The notes: a model not told the origin generated them from the letters alone. Counted from the stretch's first letter, positions 54,181-63,983 are shown. The stretch is DNA of 64,000 bases from Salipaludibacillus aurantiacus (GCF_900111295.1 NZ_FOGT01000008.1:1-64000), one strand, 5' to 3'. A program made the numbers and translations.

Positions 54181-54909
54181 TTAATGGAAATGTGCCTTTA
54201 ACTGTTCCTTAAACCACTCTTTCTTTTCCTCATATTGCTTTTTACGATGGCCATTCGCTCCGGATGGATGAGGAAAATCAAACAAAATGGATTGATTCCG
54301 AATCGTCCCTTCGTCCACTAAAAAACGCAGCACGTCTGACACAGCTTTACCAGCTGGAATGATCACAGCACCTTTCACCTCTTTTAACTCGGGGACGAAC
54401 AGTTCATGAATCATTTGAAAAAGTAAGGGATGCTTCAGCATAGATGGATTAGAGCCGCTGTAATTCTTTTTATTAATAAACACGGGATATCTGAGTAATG
54501 AAGAGGAGTGCAGAAGGTGGTTCATCTCTCCATAGAGCTCTGAGCAGCTGCGAATGTTAAGGTGCTTATTCAATTCTATGCCGTCAAGCATGTCAACGAG
54601 GTTCTTTCTAATGCCTTTGCCGCCAAAACTAGCCTGTCTTTTAGCATGGCGCATCAATATGTCTCTTTCTTCTGAACCTATGTTTTTACGTACGTAGTTA
54701 TAGGCCAGCTCCATCTGTGTCCATCCTGGGGTAATTCCCAGTATAATCACTTTAGCCTCCCTGTTTATATCTTCAAAGGGAGCCCAGAAAACCTCTGCTT
54801 TGTTGTCTTTTGCGTAAAGGAAAGAGTCAGTCATTAAGTCTTCCTTTGTATATGTTTCTTTTACTGGCAGCTCCAGAATGCTTTGTTCGTAGTTTTTAAA
54901 AAAGAACAT
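54181..54909 (-). CDS. Uracil-DNA glycosylase-superfamily protein
   Basis: A 242-residue protein with UDG-fold motifs: VIILGITPGWTQME (motif A position) and DFPHPSGANGHRKKQ (motif B region, HPSG..). The expected catalytic Asp/Asn of motif A is replaced by GWTQ, so activity may be altered or the substrate may differ. ATG with GGGGG upstream. No operon partners. Confidence 0.75.
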   Translation of the reverse strand: MFFFKNYEQSILELPVKETYTKEDLMTDSFLYAKDNKAEVFWAPFEDINREAKVIILGITPGWTQMELAYNYVRKNIGSEERDILMRHAKRQASFGGKGIRKNLVDMLDGIELNKHLNIRSCSELYGEMNHLLHSSSLLRYPVFINKKNYSGSNPSMLKHPLLFQMIHELFVPELKEVKGAVIIPAGKAVSDVLRFLVDEGTIRNQSILFDFPHPSGANGHRKKQYEEKKEWFKEQLKAHFH

Positions 54910-55105
54910 ATTTTACCCCCGGCTTAAATAATAGGATCGACAGCTTTTATCTGCAATGGTTTCCATTCTATCCTTCAAAGAATGATTTTTCAATTACTAC
55001 CCCAAAAGCTCAGCATAATCGTTTAAATGACATATACATTCTTGGGAAGTATGATGCTCATCATTATTGAACAAAGAAAGAGTTAAATTGTTTTTCGTCC
55101 TATTA

Positions 55106-55146
55106 AAACAGACATCCATTATGCAAGAATGTCTGTTTCCTTTTTA
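55106..55146. terminator. Bidirectional terminator
   Basis: AAACAGACAT and ATGTCTGTTT with a 13-base loop, then CCTTTTT on the plus strand. It lies just past the 55160 gene; the rest of 54910-55105 holds nothing that I recognise. Confidence 0.7.
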
Positions 55147-55159
55147 TTAGGCCTTCTTC

Positions 55160-56287
55160 TTACTTTATTCTGTTCAAAAACAGCTTCCGTTTGGCACTAT
55201 TCCTGCCAGGCAGTAAGGAGGCAGCTAAGTCGATCGGTGTTTTATAAACCGCGTACCAGTCTTTGTGTAGCAGATTGCCATTTTTAATTGAAAAAAACGG
55301 ATAGTCATTCGTGTGGTTGGCCTCAAATAAGAAAGGTTTACCATCTTTAGAAATACCGATATCAAATCCAAGGTCATGCATGCCAGGCTTATAATGACCC
55401 AAATGTTTTGCCAGGTTCAGTGCTAAGTTATGAACTTTCTGTTTTACTTTTTCAGTCTGTAAGGTCGGATGAGCCTGAAGGATATGATCAAGGGTATAAG
55501 AGGTGCCTCCCTGGCTCATATTTGTGAGTAATTGTCCTTTTTGAGCCACTTTACCAAAGACGGAGGTCACTTGCCATTGATTATTTGTGTTTCTCTGGAC
55601 TGCAACTCTTAAGTCAAAGCGTGAGCCTTTATATGTCGCCAGATCAATTGTTTGCTGAACGAGGTATTTGCGTTTTTTAATCCTTTTAACGAGAATTCCC
55701 GGCAGCTGATTGGTAAAATAACGTTTTCTCCATAGGCCATTTTTATTTTTAGTGTATAAGGCCCACTTTCCTTTTCCAGCCTTATTTATTTTCATAATTC
55801 CGCGGCCGGCTTCCCCTCTGTTCGGTTTTATAATAACGCTTGGATAATCAGCTATCATTGTTTTAACGCTTCTTACAGAGGCAATTTTGGTAAACGGCTG
55901 ATTTTTCGAAAGAGTATTGTGATTGTTGACTATTTTCCAAACGTTCCATTTATAGTTATTATTGTAATATTTGAAAACAATTGTTCCGTTTCTCTTTAAA
56001 TTTTTAAAAAGAGGAAGATGTTTTCTCGAGTGGCCGACACGTTTGTAAATGACTTTCGGAACCGGAACTGTCGTTAACTTGAACCTCCAGCGCTCTTTTA
56101 TAAGACATGTGACTGATGTCTTCCCGACTTTCAGATCTTGAAGGCGGAAAAAGCATACAGAGCAATTTCTTCCCCTGGCAGCTTTCATATAGAGCAGGGC
56201 TGCCTTCCGCATATTTGTGTCTCCGTTTCTCAACTTCTTATATTTAGCCGAAGATAATATAATACCTATTCGATTTCCCTCTCTCAT
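55160..56287 (-). CDS. YheC/YheD-like endospore coat-associated ATP-grasp protein (1)
   Basis: A 375-residue protein of the YheCD family. Seen: N-terminal RIGIILSSAKYKKLRNGD, phosphate-binding IIKPNRGEAGRGIMKI, FDLRVAVQRN and the metal site GFDIGISKDGKPFLFEANHTN. The family is ATP-grasp-like and associated with spore coats; the reaction is unproven. Its start overlaps the end of the upstream homologue by 44 bases, indicating coupled translation. ATG after GGAG. Confidence 0.88.
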   Translation of the reverse strand: MREGNRIGIILSSAKYKKLRNGDTNMRKAALLYMKAARGRNCSVCFFRLQDLKVGKTSVTCLIKERWRFKLTTVPVPKVIYKRVGHSRKHLPLFKNLKRNGTIVFKYYNNNYKWNVWKIVNNHNTLSKNQPFTKIASVRSVKTMIADYPSVIIKPNRGEAGRGIMKINKAGKGKWALYTKNKNGLWRKRYFTNQLPGILVKRIKKRKYLVQQTIDLATYKGSRFDLRVAVQRNTNNQWQVTSVFGKVAQKGQLLTNMSQGGTSYTLDHILQAHPTLQTEKVKQKVHNLALNLAKHLGHYKPGMHDLGFDIGISKDGKPFLFEANHTNDYPFFSIKNGNLLHKDWYAVYKTPIDLAASLLPGRNSAKRKLFLNRIK

Positions 56288-57413
56288 GCTGGAACTCCTT
56301 TCGATTTAATTTTTTAACCGCGTAAGAAAACATCTCAACGTAAGATCTCTTAACATTGGCAGATCCGTAAGTCATGTAGAAGGCGCGTTTTCCGCTGCAC
56401 AAGTTAGCTTCTATAATCCATAATTCCCCTTTTTTATCCAACCCCAAGTCAACTGAGATTTCACCAAGCGGTCCGTAACCGGATTCCAGTACCTCGTAAG
56501 TGGTATAACAAACCTGGTCAATTTTTTTGATTAAAGAAGTCACGTATTGATCGGAGTAATTGTATTTCATTCGGAAAAAATTTCTCAACTTGTAACTATT
56601 TGAATTTTTTGAAGTAAACACACCTTTCGGATGCTCTTTGACACAATAGGCTGACACTTTTGGTTTTCCTTCCGGTGTTTTATTCATTTCCACTCTGATA
56701 TCAAATGGCTTTCCGCTGTGTGTGAAAATCGGAATTTCTTTTTGAATAAACAGAGTTTTCCGTTTGAAGAAACTTGTTAAGGTTTTCATAAGCTGCGTTT
56801 TCGAGACGGTTCCCCGTTTGATTCGCTTTCGGTAAAAATAGAGGTATTCAAATGAGTTGGTTCCTTTTTTACGCACTCTCATGACGCCTCTGCTCTGGAA
56901 GCTGTATTTTGCTTTGATATAAACGTTGGAATGTCTGTTGATAAATTGAAATAGCTGCTGTTTCTTACTGAGGGATAATTCCCTCGTAATAGGCAGGGCG
57001 GAGGCAGTAGAGGATTTTTTTCGTAAAACCTTGTACTGGGTGTATTTATCAAAACTTTTCAGGCGGTTGAGAACAATGGTTTTATGGGATTTAAGAGAAC
57101 GATTAAAAGACGGATATTTATTTGCCGTATAAGTGCCTCCCAGCCTGAAAATGATGTCAGGGAAGGGAAACAGTTTTCTTCTCCATTTCTTTTGGCTCTT
57201 ATCATAATAGACGCCTTTGATCTTGTTTCTCTGCTTTATGAAGTCTTTAGCCGTAAAGAAATAAACGGTGGCACCAGTTTGAAGGCCTGCCCTGTATGAA
57301 AGCCTCGCCCGGAAAGACACTTTCTGCCTGAGCAGACTCTTCTTCATTTTTGCTCTGCATAATAGGCCTATTACTGGTGAAGAGGTAGACATTTTTTTAC
57401 TCTCCTTTCTCAT
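56244..57413 (-). CDS. YheC/YheD-like endospore coat-associated ATP-grasp protein (2)
   Basis: A 389-residue homologue of its downstream neighbour. Seen: SPVIGLLCRAKMKKSLLRQK, FSPP-type loop IFRLGGTYTANKYPSFNR, IKAKYSFQSRGVMRVRKK, FDIRVEMNKT and SVDLGLDKKGELWIIEANLCSG. It is first of the minus-strand pair. A perfect palindrome lies just upstream (57427-57444). Probable role in spore envelope maturation; the substrate is unknown. Confidence 0.88.
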   Translation of the reverse strand: MRKESKKMSTSSPVIGLLCRAKMKKSLLRQKVSFRARLSYRAGLQTGATVYFFTAKDFIKQRNKIKGVYYDKSQKKWRRKLFPFPDIIFRLGGTYTANKYPSFNRSLKSHKTIVLNRLKSFDKYTQYKVLRKKSSTASALPITRELSLSKKQQLFQFINRHSNVYIKAKYSFQSRGVMRVRKKGTNSFEYLYFYRKRIKRGTVSKTQLMKTLTSFFKRKTLFIQKEIPIFTHSGKPFDIRVEMNKTPEGKPKVSAYCVKEHPKGVFTSKNSNSYKLRNFFRMKYNYSDQYVTSLIKKIDQVCYTTYEVLESGYGPLGEISVDLGLDKKGELWIIEANLCSGKRAFYMTYGSANVKRSYVEMFSYAVKKLNRKEFQHERGKSNRYYIIFG

Positions 57414-57426
57414 ATAAATGCCTGTA

Positions 57427-57444
57427 TAGCACTTGAGAGTGCTA
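57427..57444. promoter_or_regulatory. Palindrome upstream of the YheC/D pair
   Basis: TAGCACT, TGAG, AGTGCTA. It has no T run and lies about 15-30 bases upstream of the ATG, so it is a candidate operator or leader hairpin. The following 57445-57750 has an out-of-place minus frame of 86 codons without a ribosome site, which I do not accept as a gene; nothing else is recognisable. Confidence 0.4.
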
Positions 57445-57750
57445 CTATAATATATTAATTTTTCTGGAAGGGGACAGGGCTTTTATATGCTGTGGGAGTA
57501 AATTGATGAACTTGTCGTAGGGGTGATCGTGTATGGGGAAGAGTCGGATTTTGCGGCGAGTTTTTTTAAGGGATAGACACGTAAGAAAAGTTGATTATAC
57601 GTAGGTAAGACGCCAAATTTTAGAGAGGGAACTTTGCGTAAAGCAGCCCGGCTGGGAACGTAACAATAAGGAGTATTTTGGAAATAAAAGGAGATAAGTG
57701 TTGGTAGGGGAAGAAAGTGAAGAAATGAGAGAGGACAGAGCATTAACCAT

Positions 57751-57978
57751 TTAACTTAAAAATAACTGGTAGAGTAAACCTAAAGATACGAGGAAAAAGG
57801 CTAACCAAAAATAGACTTTCACGGAATGTTTGTCATAAGAAGCCAAGTGAAGGGCGCCAATGACAGCTGATAATGCCCATAAGACGTACAGCCAGAAATT
57901 TCCCGAAGCTATAGCTGACAGGGCAGCGATCACTGAAATGATAAGTATAGAGAAGTTTACTTTTCTTATTGTGATCAC
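57751..57978 (-). CDS. Small membrane protein
   Basis: A 75-residue protein with three short hydrophobic stretches (FSILIISVIAALSAIA, NFWLYVLWALSAVIGALHLA, VYFWLAFFLVSLGLLYQLF). No family assigned. ATG after GGAGTGA. It is 23 bases downstream of another small membrane-protein gene and likely co-transcribed. Confidence 0.6.
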   Translation of the reverse strand: MITIRKVNFSILIISVIAALSAIASGNFWLYVLWALSAVIGALHLASYDKHSVKVYFWLAFFLVSLGLLYQLFLS

Positions 57979-58001
57979 TCCAATTCCCGGGCACGGGGGG
58001 A

Positions 58002-58235
58002 TTAATAAATTCTGCTTCTAATAAACATATAATAGGCAGAAAAGAGATGCAGAATTAAGGGGATGAAAGCAGCCATGCCGAAGATAAATAATAGAGAATG
58101 AGTGAGAGCGACCCCGGCTGCTAAATTGCTAAAAGATAGGAGGATGAAAAACCAGGTTTTTTTATGTTTCTTTTGGAGTGAGGCTGCTATCAAATAGCTC
58201 CAAACAGCTGAAACAAGTATAAATGCAATACTCAT
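58002..58235 (-). CDS. Small membrane protein
   Basis: A 77-residue protein with hydrophobic segments at residues 1-17, 29-52 and 54-70 and a KKHKK loop. Unassigned. ATG after GAAAGGGG. Confidence 0.6.
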   Translation of the reverse strand: MSIAFILVSAVWSYLIAASLQKKHKKTWFFILLSFSNLAAGVALTHSLLFIFGMAAFIPLILHLFSAYYMFIRSRIY

Positions 58236-58349
58236 GTCTTTTCCCCTTTCGCCGTTACGTATAACTATTTTAATTTTAAAAAGGCCCTCTTAGCTCAATA
58301 ATAACCTATTACTTTCCAATTGACATCCTTTCTTTAAAAAAATGTCCGG

Positions 58350-59105
58350 CTAGGAAAGCCGAACGCGGTGGCTGCAATAAAGGAAAATAAAGGCCGAAAC
58401 CAGAAGCATGGCAGAAAGGAGGTAGGCCGTTCGGGAGACAATACCGGATTGCTGCCCCCCGATCGCGGTTAAAGCCCAGATGATAACAAGCATAAAGGCT
58501 ATGTCGGTATAATGGGAGCCAAAGTACAGGGCAAGCCCGGCTACCGCCCAAAACTCATCACTTAATCCCCATCTATTCCAGTTAAGTACTTCCAGCCCGA
58601 TACTGATATTGACAATGGAAGCGACTGAGATCCAGGCAAGGTAAACACTGAAAGGGAGCAGATAACCTAGCCGCTCGACTTTGTTTAACAGTTCTATGCG
58701 CATATCATAAAAACGAATCCTTTGATAAATGACACTGAGGGTGATTAAGAGTCCGATCATTATAAACATAGCAGACACAATATATAAATAATGCCAAAGA
58801 AAAATCCAGGAAATGTTAAACAAACAGCTGACAAAGAACCAGGGACCGATCATAGTAATGAGCGAAGCATTCCTTCTGCCGGGAATCAGCTGAATGACTA
58901 TAAAGCCGGCAAGGAGTAAATAAATGAGTCCCCAGATAGAAAAGGCGTAAGAAGCAGGTGTAACGAGTACAGGGAACATAGCGGACACCTCGCCTGTTGT
59001 CCTTCCCCCAATTGGAAGAGAGTTGGCAAGGTAATTTATTGTCACCAGTGCTGCAAATCCAGCCAAATTTAAAGCAGTCAATAAAATAGCCAGTCGTTTT
59101 TCCAT
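58350..59105 (-). CDS. TspO/MBR-related tryptophan-rich membrane protein
   Basis: A 251-residue membrane protein with about seven helices. Seen: VTINYLANSLPIGGRTTGEVS, then FPVLVTPASYAFSIWGLIYL, characteristic of the long TspO-like group in Bacillus. TspO proteins bind porphyrins; a function for this longer group is not established. ATG after GGGGGTG. Confidence 0.78.
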   Translation of the reverse strand: MEKRLAILLTALNLAGFAALVTINYLANSLPIGGRTTGEVSAMFPVLVTPASYAFSIWGLIYLLLAGFIVIQLIPGRRNASLITMIGPWFFVSCLFNISWIFLWHYLYIVSAMFIMIGLLITLSVIYQRIRFYDMRIELLNKVERLGYLLPFSVYLAWISVASIVNISIGLEVLNWNRWGLSDEFWAVAGLALYFGSHYTDIAFMLVIIWALTAIGGQQSGIVSRTAYLLSAMLLVSAFIFLYCSHRVRLS

Positions 59106-59282
59106 GTGGACACCCCCTTTTCAAACATATGTACAGAGCCGCGAAGTATGTCCGCAAAAAGCAGGGCGTATATATCAGTTTTTTTAGAAACTGTTTAAAG
59201 GGGGGGGGAGAGTGCTTTATTTATGGTCCGCTCGCCGGCACGTGCTGAGAAGGCGATATCTCCATTTTATGAATTAAGAAAA

Positions 59283-59321
59283 GGGGTTGCCCCCAAAAGT
59301 TAGACTTCTGTGGCAAACCCC
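59283..59321 (-). terminator. Terminator of the DUF3918-like gene
   Basis: Minus strand GGGGTTTGCC, 20-base loop, GGGCAACCCC, TTTTC. A few pairs are offset, but the stem is strong. Confidence 0.7.
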
Positions 59322-59341
59322 TCTGCACTCTTAAGATATAA

Positions 59342-59500
59342 CTAATCCTTCAGTTGATTAAAGGCATTTTGGACCGGCTGAAGCATATTCCGGTTTCGTC
59401 TGCTCATAAGGCCAACTGCTGTTGCTCCTATACCCAGACCAATGAGAGATAACATAAGGGTGTTTCCGTTATTGTTGTTGTTTCGACCCATTCTGAACAT
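59342..59500 (-). CDS. Small DUF3918-like protein
   Basis: A 52-residue protein, MFRMGRNNNNNGNTLMLSLI..., with one Gly-rich hydrophobic helix (LIGLGIGATAVGLM) and a basic SRRNRNML segment, similar in pattern to DUF3918 peptides. ATG after AAAGGAGATG. Too short for usual ORF thresholds, but the ribosome site and terminator support it. Confidence 0.7.
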   Translation of the reverse strand: MFRMGRNNNNNGNTLMLSLIGLGIGATAVGLMSRRNRNMLQPVQNAFNQLKD

Positions 59501-59776
59501 ACTAACATCTCCTTTAGTGTGGTTGTGCCAACGAAGAAAAACTGAGCGATTAAGTTATTCCGTCAACAGAGCGCTTAAATAAAACGTTTGAAATAAGCAT
59601 GGCCATTTCAAACATTCATTATTATCTTTCATTACGTCGAAAATAACCGCACTTTGAAGTATCAAAATTTGGTTTGGAACAATGAGGGGAAATTGGGGCA
59701 GGCTAAATAAAAAGTAATGTAAGGCAAATTTCCCGCTTGCTTCATAAGATATCAAAAACAGAAGCGGGAGGTTTAT

Positions 59777-61108
59777 ATGCTTAAGGTAAAGTGGATACCT
59801 CGACAAGGCGATACGGACATTTATTTGCCTAAGAGCATGAAGAGTAAGGATAAACTTACCTCTAATAAGATATATTTTCGGTTTGGCTCATGGAAAAGGA
59901 AACTGGCAGTTAAATTTCTGGAAGAACTTCCAAAAGACGTAATTAAATTGGCCTCTGATCTCAAGGAAGATTTGTTTATTCCGGAAGACCTCACGTTCAA
60001 CTTCAAAATCACAAATAATACCCTTCAATTGGGTCCTGTAATCTTATGGATTGCGTCAAATACAGGTGGTAGGCTCGCTAGAAGATTACCGCATTTACAA
60101 ACACGCATTGAGCAGTTTGTCCCCGAAAAAGGTATGATTTGCCTATGTGCTGAAGACGGGATTGATCCGGAAAAAAAGGAAATCAAAGGATATTATTATT
60201 GCCCTCAAGCTGAAACCGGAGAATTAAAATGGAAAGAAGCTAATTTTTTCTCGCCCGGCGCTGTGTTTAAAAGAGTGCGTTTATCCGAAGACATTAATAA
60301 CCATTTAATTAAACTGACCAATGGAAAAATGTTTAACTCTTATTTTTTTAACAAGTGGGAAATGTGGCAATGGCTTTCTCCTGACTCGATCTTACGTAAA
60401 TATTTGCCTTATACAAAAAAGGCAGACGAAATAAAACATATAAAGGAGATGCTGTCCAACTATCCGTGTGTGTATGTAAAGCCGGCAAGAGGGTCGGAAG
60501 GCAGGTCAATCATTAAAATGGAAAGAGACAAAAACGGTTTTCTTATAACAGACGATAAACAGCAAAAAACGTTTACACAACATTTGGAAACACATCCCTT
60601 AATTGAAAAGAGATTAAATAGTTCAAAGGAATATCTTGTGCAGCAAGGGCTGCCGGTTAATTATGACTCAAGCCACGTGGATTTTCGTATCTATATGCAA
60701 AAAGGAGCATCTAAAAGATGGAGATCTTCCGGCATAACGGCCCGTATCTCGCAAAAAGGGAGCATCATTACGAACGTCAGATGCATGGATTACTGGCTGC
60801 CAGGGCACGAAGCTTTCCGGCAGATTTATAATCTGGATAAGAAGAAAGCTGCCCTGCTGGAAAGAAAGATCGTTAAAATATGCAGCCGTGCCTGCCGGCG
60901 GGCAGGCAGAAAAGGAACATACGGAGATATTGCTATAGACTTTGTAGTAGATGAAGACCTTCACTTCTGGATTCTTGAAATGAATATGAGAAATGTATAT
61001 CCGGTTGAAGACCCGGCTCTCGAAGCAGCCGTGAAAGGAACGCCTTTTTTGTATGCGATGAGTTTAGACGGATTTCCTGTTAAGAGAAAAAAGGTTAAGA
61101 AAAACTAG
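59777..61108 (+). CDS. YheC/YheD-like ATP-grasp protein (3)
   Basis: A 443-residue member. Seen: an extra N-terminal domain (residues 1-95), then VILWIASNTGG, VYVKPARGSEGRSIIKM, VDFRIYMQKGASKRWRSSGI and AIDFVVDEDLHFWILEMNMRN. ATG after GGGAGG. It opens a plus-strand run of four homologues divergent from the 55-57 kb pair. The probable role is in the spore coat. Confidence 0.85.
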   Translation: MLKVKWIPRQGDTDIYLPKSMKSKDKLTSNKIYFRFGSWKRKLAVKFLEELPKDVIKLASDLKEDLFIPEDLTFNFKITNNTLQLGPVILWIASNTGGRLARRLPHLQTRIEQFVPEKGMICLCAEDGIDPEKKEIKGYYYCPQAETGELKWKEANFFSPGAVFKRVRLSEDINNHLIKLTNGKMFNSYFFNKWEMWQWLSPDSILRKYLPYTKKADEIKHIKEMLSNYPCVYVKPARGSEGRSIIKMERDKNGFLITDDKQQKTFTQHLETHPLIEKRLNSSKEYLVQQGLPVNYDSSHVDFRIYMQKGASKRWRSSGITARISQKGSIITNVRCMDYWLPGHEAFRQIYNLDKKKAALLERKIVKICSRACRRAGRKGTYGDIAIDFVVDEDLHFWILEMNMRNVYPVEDPALEAAVKGTPFLYAMSLDGFPVKRKKVKKN

Positions 61109-61125
61109 ATTGCTTTTAATAGTCA

Positions 61126-61152
61126 CTGCCTCCTGTTTTTCAGGGGGCATTT
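61126..61152 (+). terminator. Terminator after YheC/D gene 3
   Basis: TGCCTCCTG, short loop, CAGGGGGCA and TTTCT. The tail is weak. Confidence 0.6.
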
Positions 61153-61307
61153 CTCGTGGGCTTTCCTGTGAAAACGAGTCCATTTTAAAAACCGTGATAC
61201 ATGCTCTATTTTTTGCAATGGAGAGGTAAAACCGGGTATTAAGCCGTTACTCACCAGCCCTTTCTTAATACACTATCAGTAAAATAGACGAGAAAGGGTG
61301 AAAAATA

Positions 61308-63140
61308 TTGGCCTCACAGGACAAATCACACGGTTATCTGGGGGTTTTAATATCCAACAGAGCTTGGAGAGCCATTATTAAAGAAAAACCTCATTACCGG
61401 CTGCAGCAATTAGCAGAAGCCAATAAGAGGGTAAATCTCAAAATGTATCTTTTCTCCATTAAACAGGTTGACTTAAAAACTCAAACAATTATTGGATACT
61501 ATTTTGATACTAAAGATGGCTTATGGAAAATTGATATGTTTCCTTACCCTGACGTGCTGTACCGGCGCGGCGGTCCGCCTAAGAGATACAAACACGACTA
61601 TACTACTTTCCTGAATCAATGCGAAAAAAGGCAAACGTTATATCTAAACCCTTCTACCTTAGGAAATTGGGAGATATACAACTATTTCGGTACGGTAGAA
61701 AGGCTTCAGCCTTATTTAATGGAAACTCTCCTGTACAAAGAGCCGGAAGATTTATTTCGAATGCTCGAAAAGCATAAAACGATCTACCTGAAGGGAGTCA
61801 CAGGAAGAAAAGGGCAGCAGGTCGTAAGAGTGGAAACCCTTCCGGATTATCAGTATGCCTGTAAGTTCTTCGACCATATTAAAAACAGCGTCAATTTAAC
61901 AACCTATGAAACGATGGATGACATGCTCCCATTCATTCAGTCGTTTTATAAAGGTAAAGAGTTCATGGTGCAGGAGGCAATCGACCTCCTCGAAGTGAAA
62001 GGGAGACGTCTCGATTTACGGGCAGAGCTTCAAAGAAACAGAAAAGGAGAAATTGAAATAAGCGGAATCAGCGCACGAATGAGCCAGAAAAACTCACCAA
62101 TTACGATCCACTCTCAAGCCTTTCCTTTAAATAAGCTGCTGGAAATGCTCGATATCTCATTAAAGAGAAAGTCGGAAATAAAAAAGGAAATTGACAGATT
62201 TTTAATTGTTGTCTATGAAGATACCGAGAAAAAATACGGTAAATTTGCAGAAATAGGCATAGATTTTGCTTTAACAAAAAATCTTCAAATAAAATTTATA
62301 GAATGCAATTCACAAAGTGCAAAAGTCTCGTTGATTAAAGCATATGGAGAAAAGACGTTAAACCGCGCGTTATCCAATATTCTCTTTTATGCGAGGTATC
62401 TCCTAAATGAAAAACTGGAAGAAAAAGGCCTTACTGAAGCGGCAGAAACAATAGAGGAGCAGCAGGATACTTTTCCGGATATAAAGGGTGAGGACCAGAC
62501 ATCGGGGAAAGAAAAGCAGACTGCGGAGAAAAAAGAAGAGTCTGTTTTTGAAAATGAAGAAGAAGTTTCGGGAAAAGAAACAGATTCGACAGATGAAACA
62601 TTAGCCTCCAAAAAGGATAGTGAACCTTCATTACCTGATTCGGCAATTGAACCGGCTGGACTTGAAACAGCAGCATCTTCCATTATTGAACCGGAAAAGG
62701 AAAAAATTAAGGAAGCAGAGGGCTCATCTGCTTACTGGGACGAAGGCAATGCTTTTAAAGAACCGGAACAGGAAGACATTGAGGAAGAGTTCATTCAACA
62801 AACTGCTCCGGTTGAGGAGAAACAAAAAATAGCAGAACCATCGGCACTGACGCAAGGCAGCCAGCCTCAGAAAGCAGAGAAATCATTTAATTCCGAGGAT
62901 CAAGGCAAGACTTTTAAAGAAACGGAAAAACAAAAAAAACCGGTTGCTGTAAAAGCAGCAAACCATTCATCGGAAACCAGGGAGGCAGATCAGCTCAAAC
63001 AAGAGCTGCAGGAAGAATTGGCGGAAGCAGAAGAGGAGCCGGGGCTAATCGAGTGGACGCAGGACACGTATTATAAATGTTGGAACTCATTTTCCAGGTG
63101 GTGCAGGCTGGTGTGGTACAACACGGAGAAGAAAGGGTGA
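61308..63140 (+). CDS. YheC/YheD-like ATP-grasp protein (4) with long acidic tail
   Basis: A 610-residue protein. Residues 1-370 form the family domain: GYLGVLISNRAW, VLYRRGGPPKRYKHDY, IYLKGVTGRKGQQVVRVE, LDLRAELQRN and GIDFALTKNLQIKFIECNSQ. Residues about 375-580 are a Glu/Ser/Lys-rich, low-complexity extension with many EE and EK pairs, ending in an aromatic patch (WTQDTYYKCWNSFSRWCRLVW). This tail is not part of ordinary YheC/D proteins. It starts with TTG after GAAAGGGTG, and the next gene follows after 6 bases. Confidence 0.85.
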   Translation: MASQDKSHGYLGVLISNRAWRAIIKEKPHYRLQQLAEANKRVNLKMYLFSIKQVDLKTQTIIGYYFDTKDGLWKIDMFPYPDVLYRRGGPPKRYKHDYTTFLNQCEKRQTLYLNPSTLGNWEIYNYFGTVERLQPYLMETLLYKEPEDLFRMLEKHKTIYLKGVTGRKGQQVVRVETLPDYQYACKFFDHIKNSVNLTTYETMDDMLPFIQSFYKGKEFMVQEAIDLLEVKGRRLDLRAELQRNRKGEIEISGISARMSQKNSPITIHSQAFPLNKLLEMLDISLKRKSEIKKEIDRFLIVVYEDTEKKYGKFAEIGIDFALTKNLQIKFIECNSQSAKVSLIKAYGEKTLNRALSNILFYARYLLNEKLEEKGLTEAAETIEEQQDTFPDIKGEDQTSGKEKQTAEKKEESVFENEEEVSGKETDSTDETLASKKDSEPSLPDSAIEPAGLETAASSIIEPEKEKIKEAEGSSAYWDEGNAFKEPEQEDIEEEFIQQTAPVEEKQKIAEPSALTQGSQPQKAEKSFNSEDQGKTFKETEKQKKPVAVKAANHSSETREADQLKQELQEELAEAEEEPGLIEWTQDTYYKCWNSFSRWCRLVWYNTEKKG

Positions 63141-63146
63141 AAAAAA

Positions 63147-63890
63147 TTGAGATTGAAGGGAAGAGATAAGTATAAAATGCACCTGGCAATGAATAATAAC
63201 CTGGTTTTACAGCCGCATCTCCCTGACACAAAGAAATGGACCAAAAAAAACTTCTACAAAATGTTAAAAGACTATCAGTCAATTGTTGTGAAGCCAAATA
63301 ACGGAAAACAAGGAAAAAATATTTACTTTATTGAGAAAGGCCAATCAATTTATACGTTGTCTATTAATAAAGAAACGAAAGAGTTTAAGAGAAGGTACCA
63401 AGTGTACTCTTATTTAACGGAAGCAATTGGAGATAAAGAATTTATTATTCAGAGAGAAATTAACCTCGCTAAAATAGACAACCGCCGTTTTGATTTTAGG
63501 ATTATTGTCCAGAGGTTAAGTTTAAAAAGCCCGTGGGAAGTCACTGGTATTCTCGCCAGAAAAGGAGGGAGCGGATACAAGGTAACCAACCGGCGTCACC
63601 ATGGAACAGCGCTGGCCTTAGAAGAGGCTCTGAATAAACTGGGTATTCCAGAACATTTAAAGAAACGGTTAGTAAATAACATTAAAGAGCTTTCACTCTT
63701 AGCGGCAGAAACATTAGGGCAGTCTTATCCCAAGCAGACAATTTTTGGGGTGGATATCGGGATGGATCATAAGGGGAACTTATATATTTTTGAATTAAAC
63801 CTCTGGCCGCTTTTGGGAGGATTCCGGAGTCTCGAAGACCGAACACAAATTAAGCGCATAATGGCTTATAAAAAGGCCGCTGAAAACTAA
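63147..63890 (+). CDS. YheC/YheD-like ATP-grasp protein (5), short form
   Basis: A 247-residue member lacking the usual N-terminal domain: it begins shortly before SIVVKPNNGKQGKNIYFIE, then FDFRIIVQRLSLKSPWEVTGI and GVDIGMDHKGNLYIFELNLWP. It starts with TTG after GAAAGGGTGA, 6 bases past gene 4, so the pair is an operon. It may act as a partner subunit of gene 4, or be a natural catalytic-core-only version. Confidence 0.85.
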   Translation: MRLKGRDKYKMHLAMNNNLVLQPHLPDTKKWTKKNFYKMLKDYQSIVVKPNNGKQGKNIYFIEKGQSIYTLSINKETKEFKRRYQVYSYLTEAIGDKEFIIQREINLAKIDNRRFDFRIIVQRLSLKSPWEVTGILARKGGSGYKVTNRRHHGTALALEEALNKLGIPEHLKKRLVNNIKELSLLAAETLGQSYPKQTIFGVDIGMDHKGNLYIFELNLWPLLGGFRSLEDRTQIKRIMAYKKAAEN

Positions 63891-63983
63891 AGCAACTCCC
63901 CTGGGTGAGGGTGTTTGTAAAAGCATTTACCCTTTGGCCAAGGCCCTGTCCACGGCACCGGCCATGCGAAAGGAGCAGGAAGA

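Noticed and set aside
57483-57743. Minus-strand ORF of 86 codons in the YheC/D upstream gap
   Set aside because: No ribosome site, no family-like sequence and unusual composition; probably chance.
55160-63890. Graspetide (omega-ester peptide) synthetases among the ATP-grasp genes
   Set aside because: No small precursor gene with a repeated core motif is present, and the proteins match the YheC/D coat family.
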